From Phycisphaeraceae bacterium (GTDB lineage Bacteria > Planctomycetota > Phycisphaerae > Phycisphaerales > UBA1924), in the NCBI GenBank assembly GCA_023898685.1, contig CP060234.1, positions 2,480,001 to 2,544,000 on the forward strand: a stretch of 64,000 bases of DNA. Direction: 5' to 3'. This document shows, piece by piece, positions 35,318 through 43,354 of the stretch. How positions within the stretch are numbered: the stretch's first letter is position 1; each line of letters begins with the position of its first letter. The notes below the pieces were generated by a model. The model ran no database searches. It was given only the letters and a program-made list of their open reading frames with translations, and was not told where the DNA came from. Both the position numbers and the translations under genes were made by a program.

Positions 35318-35971
35318 ATGACGGGTGCCGAGCGGCACAGCGAGAATGATCGGACGCATCCCCGCGCCGCCTCGGTCCCCAGCGACGAGTCGCTCTTCCT
35401 GCGGTTTCGTGACGACGGCGACACCGAGGCCTACCGCGATCTGATAGACCGATACCACGACGATCTGCTCCGGTTCCTCTACCGGATGCTCGGGGATCGT
35501 CAGGGTGCCGAGGACGTTTTTCAGGAGGCGTTCCTCCAGGCCCACCTCTCCGCCGGCTCATTCGACGAAAACCGCAGATTCCGGCCCTGGTTGTTCACGA
35601 TTGCCGCGAACAAAGCCCGGGACCTGCTGCGTAAGAAGGGGCGTCGGAAGACCGCCGAACTCTCGGCCCCGATCGGGGGCGATGGCGGGCGGGGCGCTTC
35701 GTTCGTCGATCTCATGGAGACCGACGTCGCCCCTCCCGACGAGCGGCTCACCGCCGAGGAGAGAGATCGTCAGGTGCAGAAGGTCCTGAACGACATGAGC
35801 CCGACCCTTCGCGAAGTGCTCCTGCTGGCCTACTTCCAGCGGCTGAGCTACGCCCAGATCGCCGACGAACTCGGGATCCCGCTGGGCACGGTCAAGTCGA
35901 GGCTCCACTCCGCCGTGGCGGTGTTCGGGAAGGGCTGGCAGGCGCTGAACCGGGGGGAAACCGACGTATGA
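35318..35971 (+). CDS. Sigma-70 family RNA polymerase sigma factor
   Basis: A 217-residue ECF-like sigma factor. Region 2 is AYRDLIDRYHDDLLRFLYRM and GAEDVFQEAFLQAHLSAGSF; the region 2.4 end is RFRPWLFTIAANKARDLLRK. Region 4 is MSPTLREVLLLAYFQRLSYA, then the helix-turn-helix ELGIPLGTVKSRLHSAV. Its stop overlaps the start of the next gene (ATGA), a putative membrane anti-sigma protein. No Shine-Dalgarno; probably leaderless. Confidence 0.92.
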   Translation: MTGAERHSENDRTHPRAASVPSDESLFLRFRDDGDTEAYRDLIDRYHDDLLRFLYRMLGDRQGAEDVFQEAFLQAHLSAGSFDENRRFRPWLFTIAANKARDLLRKKGRRKTAELSAPIGGDGGRGASFVDLMETDVAPPDERLTAEERDRQVQKVLNDMSPTLREVLLLAYFQRLSYAQIADELGIPLGTVKSRLHSAVAVFGKGWQALNRGETDV

Positions 35972-37191
35972 CCACCCACGACCACTCGGACCACGACCCC
36001 GACACTCTGGGCCTCCACGCCGACGACGCCCGGGCCCTCGATGCCCTGATCGACGCGGGATTCGAGCCGGAATGCGTCGAGCCCGAGTTGCAGTTCCGCG
36101 CGACCAGGATCGCCCAGGTGCTCGGGGCACTCGACCAGACGCCCGCCCACCTCGATGGCGAACTGACCGACCGCGTCATCGCGTCGATCCGGGCCTCGAT
36201 CCGCGATACCCGCGAGCAATCGGTCCAGTTGGGCGCCCGCGACGGCGAGGCCCTCGAGGCCTGCGTCATGAACGGCTTCGATCCCGCCCGGGCCCCGTCG
36301 GCCCTTCGCGAGCGGGCCGAGCGGCACGACGCGATCCGCCGGGCGGTCACGACGTTGGACGCCGCGGGCGAGCAGTGGATCGCCGCGGGCCGGCGCGTGC
36401 GGACGGAGCGGGTCATCGACGCGGTGACCTCCGCCGACGCAGCGACGATCCCCTTCGAGCAACCCAGGCGAGTCCGGGGCTTCCGCATCGGCGACCTGAT
36501 CGCCGCGGCGGCGATGCTCCTGCTCGCCTCGGCCGTGGTCCTGCCGGTCACAAACTCGATGGGTGAGAGCGGGCGGCGGGCCGTCTGCATGTCCAACCTC
36601 CAGGCCGCGGGTCTGGGGCTCGGGCTCTACGCGATGTCGAACGACGACTCGCTGCCGATGGCGACGGCCGGCTTCGGCGGTTCTTGGTCGCAGGTGGGCA
36701 ACCCCGTCCATTCGCAGTCGGCCAACCTGTTCACGCTCGTGCGGACCAAGCACGTCCCCTGGTGGGCGCTGACCTGCCCGGGCAACGCGAACGCGCCCAA
36801 GGACGCGCTCCCCGCCGACGCGGTCGACTGGCGGTCGCTCGACGAGGTCTCCTACAGCTACCGCCTGATGCCCCGGGGATCGGCCCGGCTGGACGAGCTG
36901 AACAGCGGCTCTGTGGTGCTGGCCGACCGCTCGCCCGTGCTGCTCGCCGGGTTGCGGGGCCGGTCGATCGACCCCGAGGCCGCCTCTCCCAACCACGAGC
37001 GCGAGGGCCAGCACCTCCTGCGGGTGGACGACTCGGTCGAGTGGGCGGCGTCTCCTGTGCTTCCGAACGGTGACAACATCTGGCTGCCCCGCGTCGTGGA
37101 ACAGCAAATCCATTCTGTCAGGAAAAAGTACGGATTGGTTGACGGCTACGAGCTGCCCGCGAGCACCGAGGACACCTTCCTGGGGCCCTGA
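35968..37191 (+). CDS. Putative anti-sigma protein with a DUF1559-like outer domain
   Basis: A 407-residue protein coupled to the sigma gene by an ATGA overlap. Residues 1-165 are soluble and acidic. One membrane helix follows (IGDLIAAAAMLLLASAVVLP, near 170-190). The outer part begins with CMSNLQAAGLGLGLYAMSND, as in DUF1559/pseudopilin proteins, and ends with an H-X9-DG-like region (NHEREGQHLLRVDDSVEW, GDNIWLP). Planctomycetes have many DUF1559 pseudopilins; joining one to an anti-sigma-like head is unusual. It may sense secretion or envelope state. The role is inferred from context. Confidence 0.65.
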   Translation: MTTHDHSDHDPDTLGLHADDARALDALIDAGFEPECVEPELQFRATRIAQVLGALDQTPAHLDGELTDRVIASIRASIRDTREQSVQLGARDGEALEACVMNGFDPARAPSALRERAERHDAIRRAVTTLDAAGEQWIAAGRRVRTERVIDAVTSADAATIPFEQPRRVRGFRIGDLIAAAAMLLLASAVVLPVTNSMGESGRRAVCMSNLQAAGLGLGLYAMSNDDSLPMATAGFGGSWSQVGNPVHSQSANLFTLVRTKHVPWWALTCPGNANAPKDALPADAVDWRSLDEVSYSYRLMPRGSARLDELNSGSVVLADRSPVLLAGLRGRSIDPEAASPNHEREGQHLLRVDDSVEWAASPVLPNGDNIWLPRVVEQQIHSVRKKYGLVDGYELPASTEDTFLGP

Positions 37192-37373
37192 TCCGGGTCG
37201 GGTCCCGGGCCCCCGGTCGAGATCGGCCGAGGCCATCCCGGGTTGAGTCTCCCGGACACCCTGCCTAACGTTGCGGTCCCGCCTGACCGGGCTCGGCCCG
37301 GCGGTGCGGTGTGTCCACGGAGCCCAGAATCGCGTCCGGTGGTCGCGACAGGCGATCGCCCACGAGGTGCACG

Positions 37374-37661
37374 ATGCCGAAGAACAAGCCGCACAAGGGT
37401 CTGCTCAAGCGCGTCCGGGTGACGAAGACGGGCAAGGTCCGCCATCGCTCGGCCTTCCACTCGCACTTGAGTTCGCACAAGAGCGGCAAGCGTCTGCGCC
37501 AGCTGCGGGGCGACCACTACATCTCGAACCCCGAGATCAAGCGGGCCGAGAAGCTGCTGTTCCGCCGCCTGCGTGGCCGGAGCATGCCTCTGTCGGCCCG
37601 CCGCGTGAGCCCCTCGCCCGAGCAGCGTCGCGAGATGCGGGCGGAGAAGCAGGGCGACTGA
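37374..37661 (+). CDS. rpmI: 50S ribosomal protein L35
   Basis: A 95-residue L35. The conserved part (KNKPHKGLLKRVRVTKTGKV, then HLSSHKSGKRLRQLRG) covers about the first 65 residues, the normal length. The last 30 residues (Arg/Pro/Ser-rich) are an extension. GAGGTG precedes the ATG. It forms an operon with rplT, but infC, the usual first gene, lies 23 kb away. Confidence 0.93.
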   Translation: MPKNKPHKGLLKRVRVTKTGKVRHRSAFHSHLSSHKSGKRLRQLRGDHYISNPEIKRAEKLLFRRLRGRSMPLSARRVSPSPEQRREMRAEKQGD

Positions 37662-37734
37662 TCGAAAGTGAATTGTCCGTCGGGCCAGAAGCCACCGGGT
37701 GAACCGGTGCCCCGCCGGGTGAAGGAGTAGAACG

Positions 37735-38121
37735 ATGCCACGTGTTCGCAAGGGCGCCGCCCGCAACCAGGCCCGCAAGAAGCTGCTCAAGCAGGCCCGG
37801 GGCTATTTCGGTTCCAACCACAAGAGTCCGTACCGCGCCAAGGACGCCGTGATCCGCGCGGGCGTCTACGCCTTCCGTGACCGGCGCGCCCGCAAGCGCG
37901 ACATGCGGGCGCTGTGGATCACCCGCATCACCGCCGCCTGCCGGATGCGCGGCACGCGGTACAGCGCGTTCATGAACGGCGCCAAGCTGTCGGGCCTGCT
38001 GCTCAACCGCAAGATGCTCAGCCAGATCGCGATCGAGGACCCCAAGCTGTTTGACAAGCTGGTCGCGATTGCGCTCGAGTCGAGCAAGGCCTCGCCCAGG
38101 AAGGCCGTTGCCGGGGCTTGA
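37735..38121 (+). CDS. rplT: 50S ribosomal protein L20
   Basis: A 128-residue L20, which nucleates 50S assembly on 23S rRNA. The N-terminal basic helix (RVRKGAARNQARKKLLKQAR) and globular part (WITRITAACRMRGTRYSAFM) are typical, and the length is normal with a short Ala/Lys tail. GAAGGAG precedes the start. A strong terminator follows at 38166. Confidence 0.96.
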   Translation: MPRVRKGAARNQARKKLLKQARGYFGSNHKSPYRAKDAVIRAGVYAFRDRRARKRDMRALWITRITAACRMRGTRYSAFMNGAKLSGLLLNRKMLSQIAIEDPKLFDKLVAIALESSKASPRKAVAGA

Positions 38122-38165
38122 TCGGCCCCGCGAACACCTGACGCGCACTTCGAAGTCTGAACGAG

Positions 38166-38189
38166 CCGCGGGCGCGAGCCCGCGGTTTT
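38166..38189 (+). terminator. Rho-independent terminator of rpmI-rplT
   Basis: CCGCGGGC-GCGA-GCCCGCGG followed by TTTT. The flank GAGCCGCGGGCG resembles the family B repeat that begins 38 bp downstream. Confidence 0.88.
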
Positions 38190-38226
38190 CGTTGGCGGAT
38201 CACCTGCCTGTGCCGACTCATCCGCG

Positions 38227-38297
38227 AACGAGCCACGGGCGCAAGCCCGTGGAGCGGATCGGCCGCAGATCTCCACGGGCTCGCGCCCGCGGCTCGT
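38227..38297. repeat. Palindromic repeat (family B, copy 1)
   Basis: AACGAGCCACGGGCGCAAGC (arm 38227-38254) faces CTCCACGGGCTCGCGCCCGC (arm 38271-38297). Each arm is itself a hairpin (CCACGGGC...GCCCGTGG). Related copies lie at 57576-57722 and 59791-59864. Confidence 0.75.
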
Positions 38298-38306
38298 CGA
38301 CGCCGC

Positions 38307-38312
38307 TATCGT
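38307..38312 (+). promoter_or_regulatory. -10 element of a probable leaderless promoter (M50 protease)
   Basis: TATCGT preceded by GC, 6 nt before the ATG at 38319; no Shine-Dalgarno sequence. Confidence 0.5.
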
Positions 38313-38318
38313 GACACC

Positions 38319-38999
38319 ATGAACGGCTGGTGGGTGAGCGATGTCCTTCAGAGCCCGCACGGGCCCGTGATCCTCGTCTCGTGGACGGTCGTGGTGATCG
38401 GGTCGATCGTGCTGCACGAGCTCTCCCACGGCTGGGCGGCCATCCGCCTGGGCGATCAGACGCCCCGCCTCGCGGGCCACATGACGTGGAACCCGCTCGT
38501 GCACATGGGGTCTTGGAGCCTCGTCGCCTTCGCCGTGATGGGGATCGCGTGGGGCGCGATGCCGGTCGACCCGACCCGCCTGCGGGGCAAGTACGCCGAT
38601 GCGCTCGTCGCCGTCGCGGGCCCCGCGATGAACATCCTGATCGCCTTGGTGTCCTTTGTGCTCCTTGTGCTCTGGGCCGGTTTCGCGGCCCACCTGGGCG
38701 TGGCCGACCCGCTGCTCACCAACCTGCATCTCTTCCTGCGGATCGCCGTGTGGCTGAACGTCGTGCTCGCGCTGTTCAACATGCTGCCGATCTACTCCCC
38801 GATGATCGTGCTCGATGGGGGGCACATCGCGGCCAATATCTTCCCGGGCTTCCGGCGCTTCGCCGAGACCGAGCACGGCGGGTGGATCATGCTCGGCGTG
38901 TTCATCCTGTTCTTCTGGTTCGGGTTCGATTGGATCATGGACGCCGCGACGACCCTCATCGAGACGCTGGCCTCGGGCGCGCTCTCACTCTTCGGTTGA
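38319..38999 (+). CDS. Site-2 protease-like M50 membrane peptidase
   Basis: A 226-residue polytopic protein. The zinc motif HELSH (about residues 33-37) lies in the first helices, and the second metal-ligand motif LDGGH follows NVVLALFNMLPIYSPMIV. This is the compact family without PDZ domains, found widely in bacteria; physiological substrates are mostly unknown. Five or six hydrophobic segments are visible. It stands alone downstream of rplT and a repeat. Confidence 0.9.
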   Translation: MNGWWVSDVLQSPHGPVILVSWTVVVIGSIVLHELSHGWAAIRLGDQTPRLAGHMTWNPLVHMGSWSLVAFAVMGIAWGAMPVDPTRLRGKYADALVAVAGPAMNILIALVSFVLLVLWAGFAAHLGVADPLLTNLHLFLRIAVWLNVVLALFNMLPIYSPMIVLDGGHIAANIFPGFRRFAETEHGGWIMLGVFILFFWFGFDWIMDAATTLIETLASGALSLFG

Positions 39000-39034
39000 G
39001 GTGCCCGGAGATTGCTTGCCGAGGCACCGCAAGA

Positions 39035-39123
39035 AGGAGCCCCGAGCGCCAGCGACGGGCCGAAGTGACAGGGCGATGCGGCGCAGGTGAATGCTCGGCC
39101 CATCGCTCGCGCTCAGGGCTCCT
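39035..39123. repeat. Palindromic repeat (family C, copy 3)
   Basis: AGGAGCCCCGAGCGCCAGCG (arm 39035-39062) faces GGCCCATCGCTCGCGCTCAG within the inverted arm 39096-39123. The left arm is identical to that at 32587. It lies between two convergent genes. Confidence 0.75.
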
Positions 39124-39154
39124 CGTTGTGCGCGACCCCGACTCGCGATCCGCC

Positions 39155-40189
39155 TCACACCGTCCCGCAAAGCCGATAGAGCACCCGTGCCCCGACCGCC
39201 GCATCGATCGGCGAGGCGCCCTCGATCGGCGAAGGGCACACCTCGACGAGGTCGAACCCGACGACCTGCCGGTCGGACTCCCTGATCATCTTGAGCAGCA
39301 GGCTGAGCTGATCCCAACTCAGCCCTCCGGGCACGGGCGTCCCGGTGTGGGGGCAGAGCGACGGCTCGAGCCCGTCGATGTCGACGCTGATGACGATGTT
39401 GGACGGAAGCAGGGTGATGATGCGCTCGCAGATCACGCCCCACGATGCGCCGCCGAACCGCTCGTCGGCCAGGTCGTCCCAGAAGAACGTGGAGATGGAG
39501 GTCCCGCCCTCCTTGACGCGATCGGGAGACCGTTCCTCGGCCAGCGTCGCTTCTTGCTCGCAGTAGTCGCGGATGCCGACCTGGACGAGCCTGGCGACGC
39601 CGTCCAAGTCGTGAACCACGTTGTGCATCACCGATGCGTGCGACCACGCGAAGCCCTCGTACGCGGGCCGCAGGTCCATGTGCGCGTCGATCTGGAGGAT
39701 GCCCAGCCCCGGGTAGCGTTCCGAGGCGGCCTTATAAAGTCCGAACGCCACGCCGTGCTCGCCCCCGATGATCCCCGGCGTCTTGCCATCGTCGTAGGCC
39801 GCCCGGGCCCGATCGCGGGCGTGGTTGGTCGCGCGGGAGGAGAACCGGTCGACCTGCCCGACGGCGTCTTCGTCGCCCTCGCGGGGGCCGCCCTGCTCGA
39901 TGATGGGGGCAGAGAGAAGGCGGGCCTGCTTCGACCAGTCCTCAACCTGGACGGGGTGGGGCTCCATGTGGATGCCCCGCTCGAAGATGTTGCCGAAGCG
40001 TCGGTCGAAGAGATCGATCTGTCCCGACGCCTCGCGGATGGCCCCGGGGCCCTTGGCCGAGCCGGTGCCGTAGGAACTCGTGGCGTCGTAGGGGACGGGG
40101 ATGAGGATAATCGAGGCGTCGTCGCGGGAGTGGGGCAGGCCGAAGATGGCGTCGGGATTGACGGCGGCGGCGTTGGGGTCGAACGGCAT
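39155..40189 (-). CDS. Arginase/agmatinase family ureohydrolase
   Basis: A 344-residue metal-dependent hydrolase that releases urea from guanidino compounds. Manganese-ligand motifs are GGEHG (usually GGDHS or GGEHS), IDAHMDLR and SVDIDGLEPSLCPHTGTPVP. The first half carries a segment of about 40 residues that is long for agmatinase (VQVEDWSKQARLLSAPIIEQ). Agmatinase is the likeliest activity, but guanidinobutyrase or another substrate cannot be excluded. The ATG at 40189 is preferred over GTG 40195 because TATCCT lies 6 nt upstream. Confidence 0.85.
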   Translation of the reverse strand: MPFDPNAAAVNPDAIFGLPHSRDDASIILIPVPYDATSSYGTGSAKGPGAIREASGQIDLFDRRFGNIFERGIHMEPHPVQVEDWSKQARLLSAPIIEQGGPREGDEDAVGQVDRFSSRATNHARDRARAAYDDGKTPGIIGGEHGVAFGLYKAASERYPGLGILQIDAHMDLRPAYEGFAWSHASVMHNVVHDLDGVARLVQVGIRDYCEQEATLAEERSPDRVKEGGTSISTFFWDDLADERFGGASWGVICERIITLLPSNIVISVDIDGLEPSLCPHTGTPVPGGLSWDQLSLLLKMIRESDRQVVGFDLVEVCPSPIEGASPIDAAVGARVLYRLCGTV

Positions 40190-40195
40190 GGTCAC

Positions 40196-40201
40196 AGGAT
40201 A
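40196..40201 (-). promoter_or_regulatory. -10 element of a probable leaderless promoter (ureohydrolase)
   Basis: On the minus strand GGTATCCT gives TATCCT, 6 nt before the ATG at 40189; no Shine-Dalgarno sequence. Confidence 0.5.
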
Positions 40202-40419
40202 CCGGATGCGCGGGCGGAGACGACCCAGCGGTTTCTGCCGGGCCGCCCCGCGGCGTGCCCCGGGTGGAAATGCCGGCGCGGGAGGACTTCAATACGCCCC
40301 CGGTCCGCGCGGACCGGCACATTGCCCGGACGCATCGACCGAAGACTCGGCCCCCGACGCGTCGCTGACCCAGCACCGGCCCTCCCGCACGGGACCAAGG
40401 CCGGACGGAAGGAGCACAG

Positions 40420-41022
40420 ATGGCCCGGTACACCGGTCCCAAGGTTCGTTTGTCCCGCCGCGTCGGGGCGCCCATCGAAGACAACCCCAAGCACACCTCC
40501 AAGCGGCAGCTCAACCCGCCCGGGATGCACGGCTTCCGGGGTCGCCGCCTCCGCGACTACGGCATCCGCCTCCAGGAGAAGCAGAAGCTCCGCTACCACT
40601 ACCACGTGATGGAGAAGCAGTTCGCCCGCTACGTGGACGAGGCGAAGCGGCTGCCCGGCAACTCGGGCGAGATCCTGATGCAGCTCCTCGAGCGCCGGCT
40701 GGACAACATCGTCCGGCGTACCGGCGTCGCCCGCACCATCTGGGCGGCGCGGCAGATCGTCGCCCACGGGCACGTGCTGCTCAACGGACGGAAAACCGAC
40801 CGCCCGAGCTGCTCGGTGAAGGTCGGCGATGTGATTACGTTCAAACCCAAGATCGAGAAGCTGCTCCGCGAGAACATGGAGAGCCTCTCGGGCCACGAGG
40901 TGCCCGGGTGGATCGACTTCAATCCTTCGGAGCTGAAGGTCAAGATCATCGCGTTGCCGACGAGCGACCAGATCCCGTTCGACGTGAACACGAACCTGAT
41001 CGTCGAGTACTACCGCGGCTGA
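40420..41022 (+). CDS. rpsD: 30S ribosomal protein S4
   Basis: A 200-residue S4, primary 16S rRNA binder and assembly protein. The N-terminus (ARYTGPKVRLSRRVGAPIED) and S4 RNA-binding domain (LERRLDNIVRRTGVARTIWA, then GHVLLNGRKTD) are clear. GGAG precedes the ATG. It stands alone, not in the alpha operon with rpsM, rpsK and rpoA, and is followed by its own terminator. Confidence 0.96.
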   Translation: MARYTGPKVRLSRRVGAPIEDNPKHTSKRQLNPPGMHGFRGRRLRDYGIRLQEKQKLRYHYHVMEKQFARYVDEAKRLPGNSGEILMQLLERRLDNIVRRTGVARTIWAARQIVAHGHVLLNGRKTDRPSCSVKVGDVITFKPKIEKLLRENMESLSGHEVPGWIDFNPSELKVKIIALPTSDQIPFDVNTNLIVEYYRG

Positions 41023-41069
41023 TCCCGCGAAGACAGGCCGGACGCCTGCCCCACCCGCAAACGAATGAG

Positions 41070-41093
41070 CCGGCCCACCTCGGGCCGGTTTTT
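41070..41093 (+). terminator. Rho-independent terminator of rpsD
   Basis: CCGGCCC-ACCTC-GGGCCGG followed by TTTTT. Confidence 0.88.
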
Positions 41094-41230
41094 CATGACG
41101 GTACCCTCGCGCGGCGTTTCCGACCGGAATGGCCCGGCACGTTGGCCCGCACACGCGGGCCTCGGGCGTGGTGGAACCACGCCGGGCGATCTACACTCCC
41201 CGGTTCCACCCCAGACACAGGCGGGCCCAG

Positions 41231-43198
41231 ATGCTCAAGTTTCTCCGCAAGTATCAGATGATCCTCCTCGCCGTCGGCGGCTCGCTGCTGATGGTCGTCT
41301 TCCTGCTCCAGCCCGTGCTCAAACGGATGACGCCGGACCCCGGCAAGCGGACGTTCGCCACGATCGGGGCGGACAAGCAGAAGATCACGCTCGGCGAGCA
41401 GGGCCAGGCGAACGCCGAGCTCGACGTGCTCGAGAAGTTCATCCCGGAGCTTCGAATTCTCCTCGGCATCGATCGCGAGCACCAGTCGGCCCACTGGCTC
41501 ATGCTCAAGTATGAGGCCGACCGGATGGGCGTGATAGGCGTGCAGCAGGACGGCGACGACTGGATCCCCGAACTCGCCTACGGGCTGGTGCTCGCCCAGG
41601 TTCAGCTGGCCCGCCAGCAGGGGCAGCAGGTCTCCAACGACGACGTGAACCAGTCGATCGCGACGACGACCGAGGCCCTCAAGGCCAGGCGGCGCTCGAT
41701 GCTCCAGAGCTACCGGATGCTCGACGAGGGCGCGTTCAACCAGGTACTGTCGAAGGCCCGCGGGGTGACCAGGCTGCGCCAGCTCTACGACGGCGCGGTC
41801 CGGATGAGCGAGCCGCAGGCCGTGCGTCTCGTCGAGGATCGCGGCACGCGGATCCTGACGGATCAGCTCGTGCTGGGCCCCGAGCTGATCGACACCAGCG
41901 ATACCCCACCGACCGACGAAGAGCTCGCCGCGCAGTTCGAGAAGTACAAGAACGACCGGGCGGGCGACACGACGGCCAATGAGTACGGCTTCGGCTACCT
42001 CCAGCCGGCGCGCGTCAAGGTCGAGTGGCTCGCGCTCGACCCCAAGCGGATCTCCGAATCGGTGAACCCCGACCCGGTGCTCGTGCGTCGGCGCTGGCAG
42101 GAGAATCACAAGGAGGGCGAGTCGTTCGACGACGCGAGGGCCGACCTCCAGAACCAGATCCGCGACGAGACCGTCAAGCAGATCATGACCGAAGCCGACG
42201 AGCTGATCCGCGGCGACATCCTCGCGGCCGAGCGGGGGCTCGAGAAGGAGGGCATCTACCGCAAGCTGCCCGAGGGGTGGACCCCGCCGAACTACGAGAA
42301 GATCGCACAGGACGTCGTCGACGCGATCAGGGAGCGCCACGGAATCCGCATCACGCTGCCGGCCGTGATCCGCCGGACCGATCGCTGGCTCACGCCCACG
42401 GACCTGAGACAACTCCCGGGCCTGGGTGGGGCGAATTTCCGCGTGGGCAACCGTCGCGTGCTCACGGCCATGCTGCCCCAGATGGTGCGCGGCGTCGGGA
42501 CCGACACGACGGTGCCGGTGCAGCTCGGCCTTCCGGTGATCGAGCCGGTGGCCGAGGACGCGGACGGGGCGAAGTACTACATCACGGTGCTCGACGCCCG
42601 GGGTGAGTCGCCGCCGGACGACGTGGAGGAGATCCGAAGCCAGGTCGAACGCGACCTGAATTCGCTCACGGCCTACAAGCGGCTCACCGAGCACCTCGAC
42701 GAGTACCGCGCGATGGCCGTCGAGGGCGGGCTGGCCGCCGTGACCGACGTCTTCCGCAAGGACGAGAACGACAGCCGGGCCAAGGTGCGGGAGAACATCT
42801 TCGTCTCGTACGATCGGCTCGTTCCCGCGACGTTCCAGTCGCTCCCGGATTCGCGGGCCAACGTTCAGCCATTCCGGGACGCGGTGGTCAAGATCGGCGA
42901 CACGCTCGACCCACAGGCCAAGCCCGACACGCTGCCCGCCGAGCAGGCGATGGTGACGCTGCCGCTCCCGGCGTCGCGCGCGGTGGTGCTGGCCAGGGTG
43001 CGGGCGAAGGTCCCGCCGACCGTCGAGGAGTATCAACTCTACGAGGAGAGCATGGTGGCCCAGCAGTCGCGTGAGATGGTGCGTGACGCCCAGGATGGCG
43101 ACGACCCGCTGAGCTACCAGAGCATGGTCGCCCGCCTGCAATACGCCGAGGTGAAGAAGAAGGGCTCGGACGATTCGGACTCGGATTCCGACTCCTGA
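41231..43198 (+). CDS. Membrane-anchored PpiD/SurA-like protein
   Basis: A 655-residue protein with a PpiD-style start: LKFLRKYQMILLAVGGSLLM, a short basic segment then one helix, with the rest outside. The N-terminal outer region (TLGEQGQANAELDVLEKFIP) and later helical blocks resemble SurA/PpiD chaperone folds. I could not find a parvulin PPIase domain. The tail is a run of Ser-Asp repeats (DSDSDSDS). It may act as a periplasmic chaperone for exported proteins. TACACT at 41192 is a possible -10. Confidence 0.6.
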   Translation: MLKFLRKYQMILLAVGGSLLMVVFLLQPVLKRMTPDPGKRTFATIGADKQKITLGEQGQANAELDVLEKFIPELRILLGIDREHQSAHWLMLKYEADRMGVIGVQQDGDDWIPELAYGLVLAQVQLARQQGQQVSNDDVNQSIATTTEALKARRRSMLQSYRMLDEGAFNQVLSKARGVTRLRQLYDGAVRMSEPQAVRLVEDRGTRILTDQLVLGPELIDTSDTPPTDEELAAQFEKYKNDRAGDTTANEYGFGYLQPARVKVEWLALDPKRISESVNPDPVLVRRRWQENHKEGESFDDARADLQNQIRDETVKQIMTEADELIRGDILAAERGLEKEGIYRKLPEGWTPPNYEKIAQDVVDAIRERHGIRITLPAVIRRTDRWLTPTDLRQLPGLGGANFRVGNRRVLTAMLPQMVRGVGTDTTVPVQLGLPVIEPVAEDADGAKYYITVLDARGESPPDDVEEIRSQVERDLNSLTAYKRLTEHLDEYRAMAVEGGLAAVTDVFRKDENDSRAKVRENIFVSYDRLVPATFQSLPDSRANVQPFRDAVVKIGDTLDPQAKPDTLPAEQAMVTLPLPASRAVVLARVRAKVPPTVEEYQLYEESMVAQQSREMVRDAQDGDDPLSYQSMVARLQYAEVKKKGSDDSDSDSDS

Positions 43199-43354
43199 CC
43201 GAGCCCCGGCTGACGCCCGTGCCCGCACCAGGGGCACGGCCGCTCCCACGCGTCGCCTCGCCGCCTATGCAGGCAGAAAAAACGCTGCGAACGTGACGCG
43301 CCGCGACCGCGGCCGCATCGCCGTGTAGGCTGGACCGATCGCGGGGAGCCGAGC

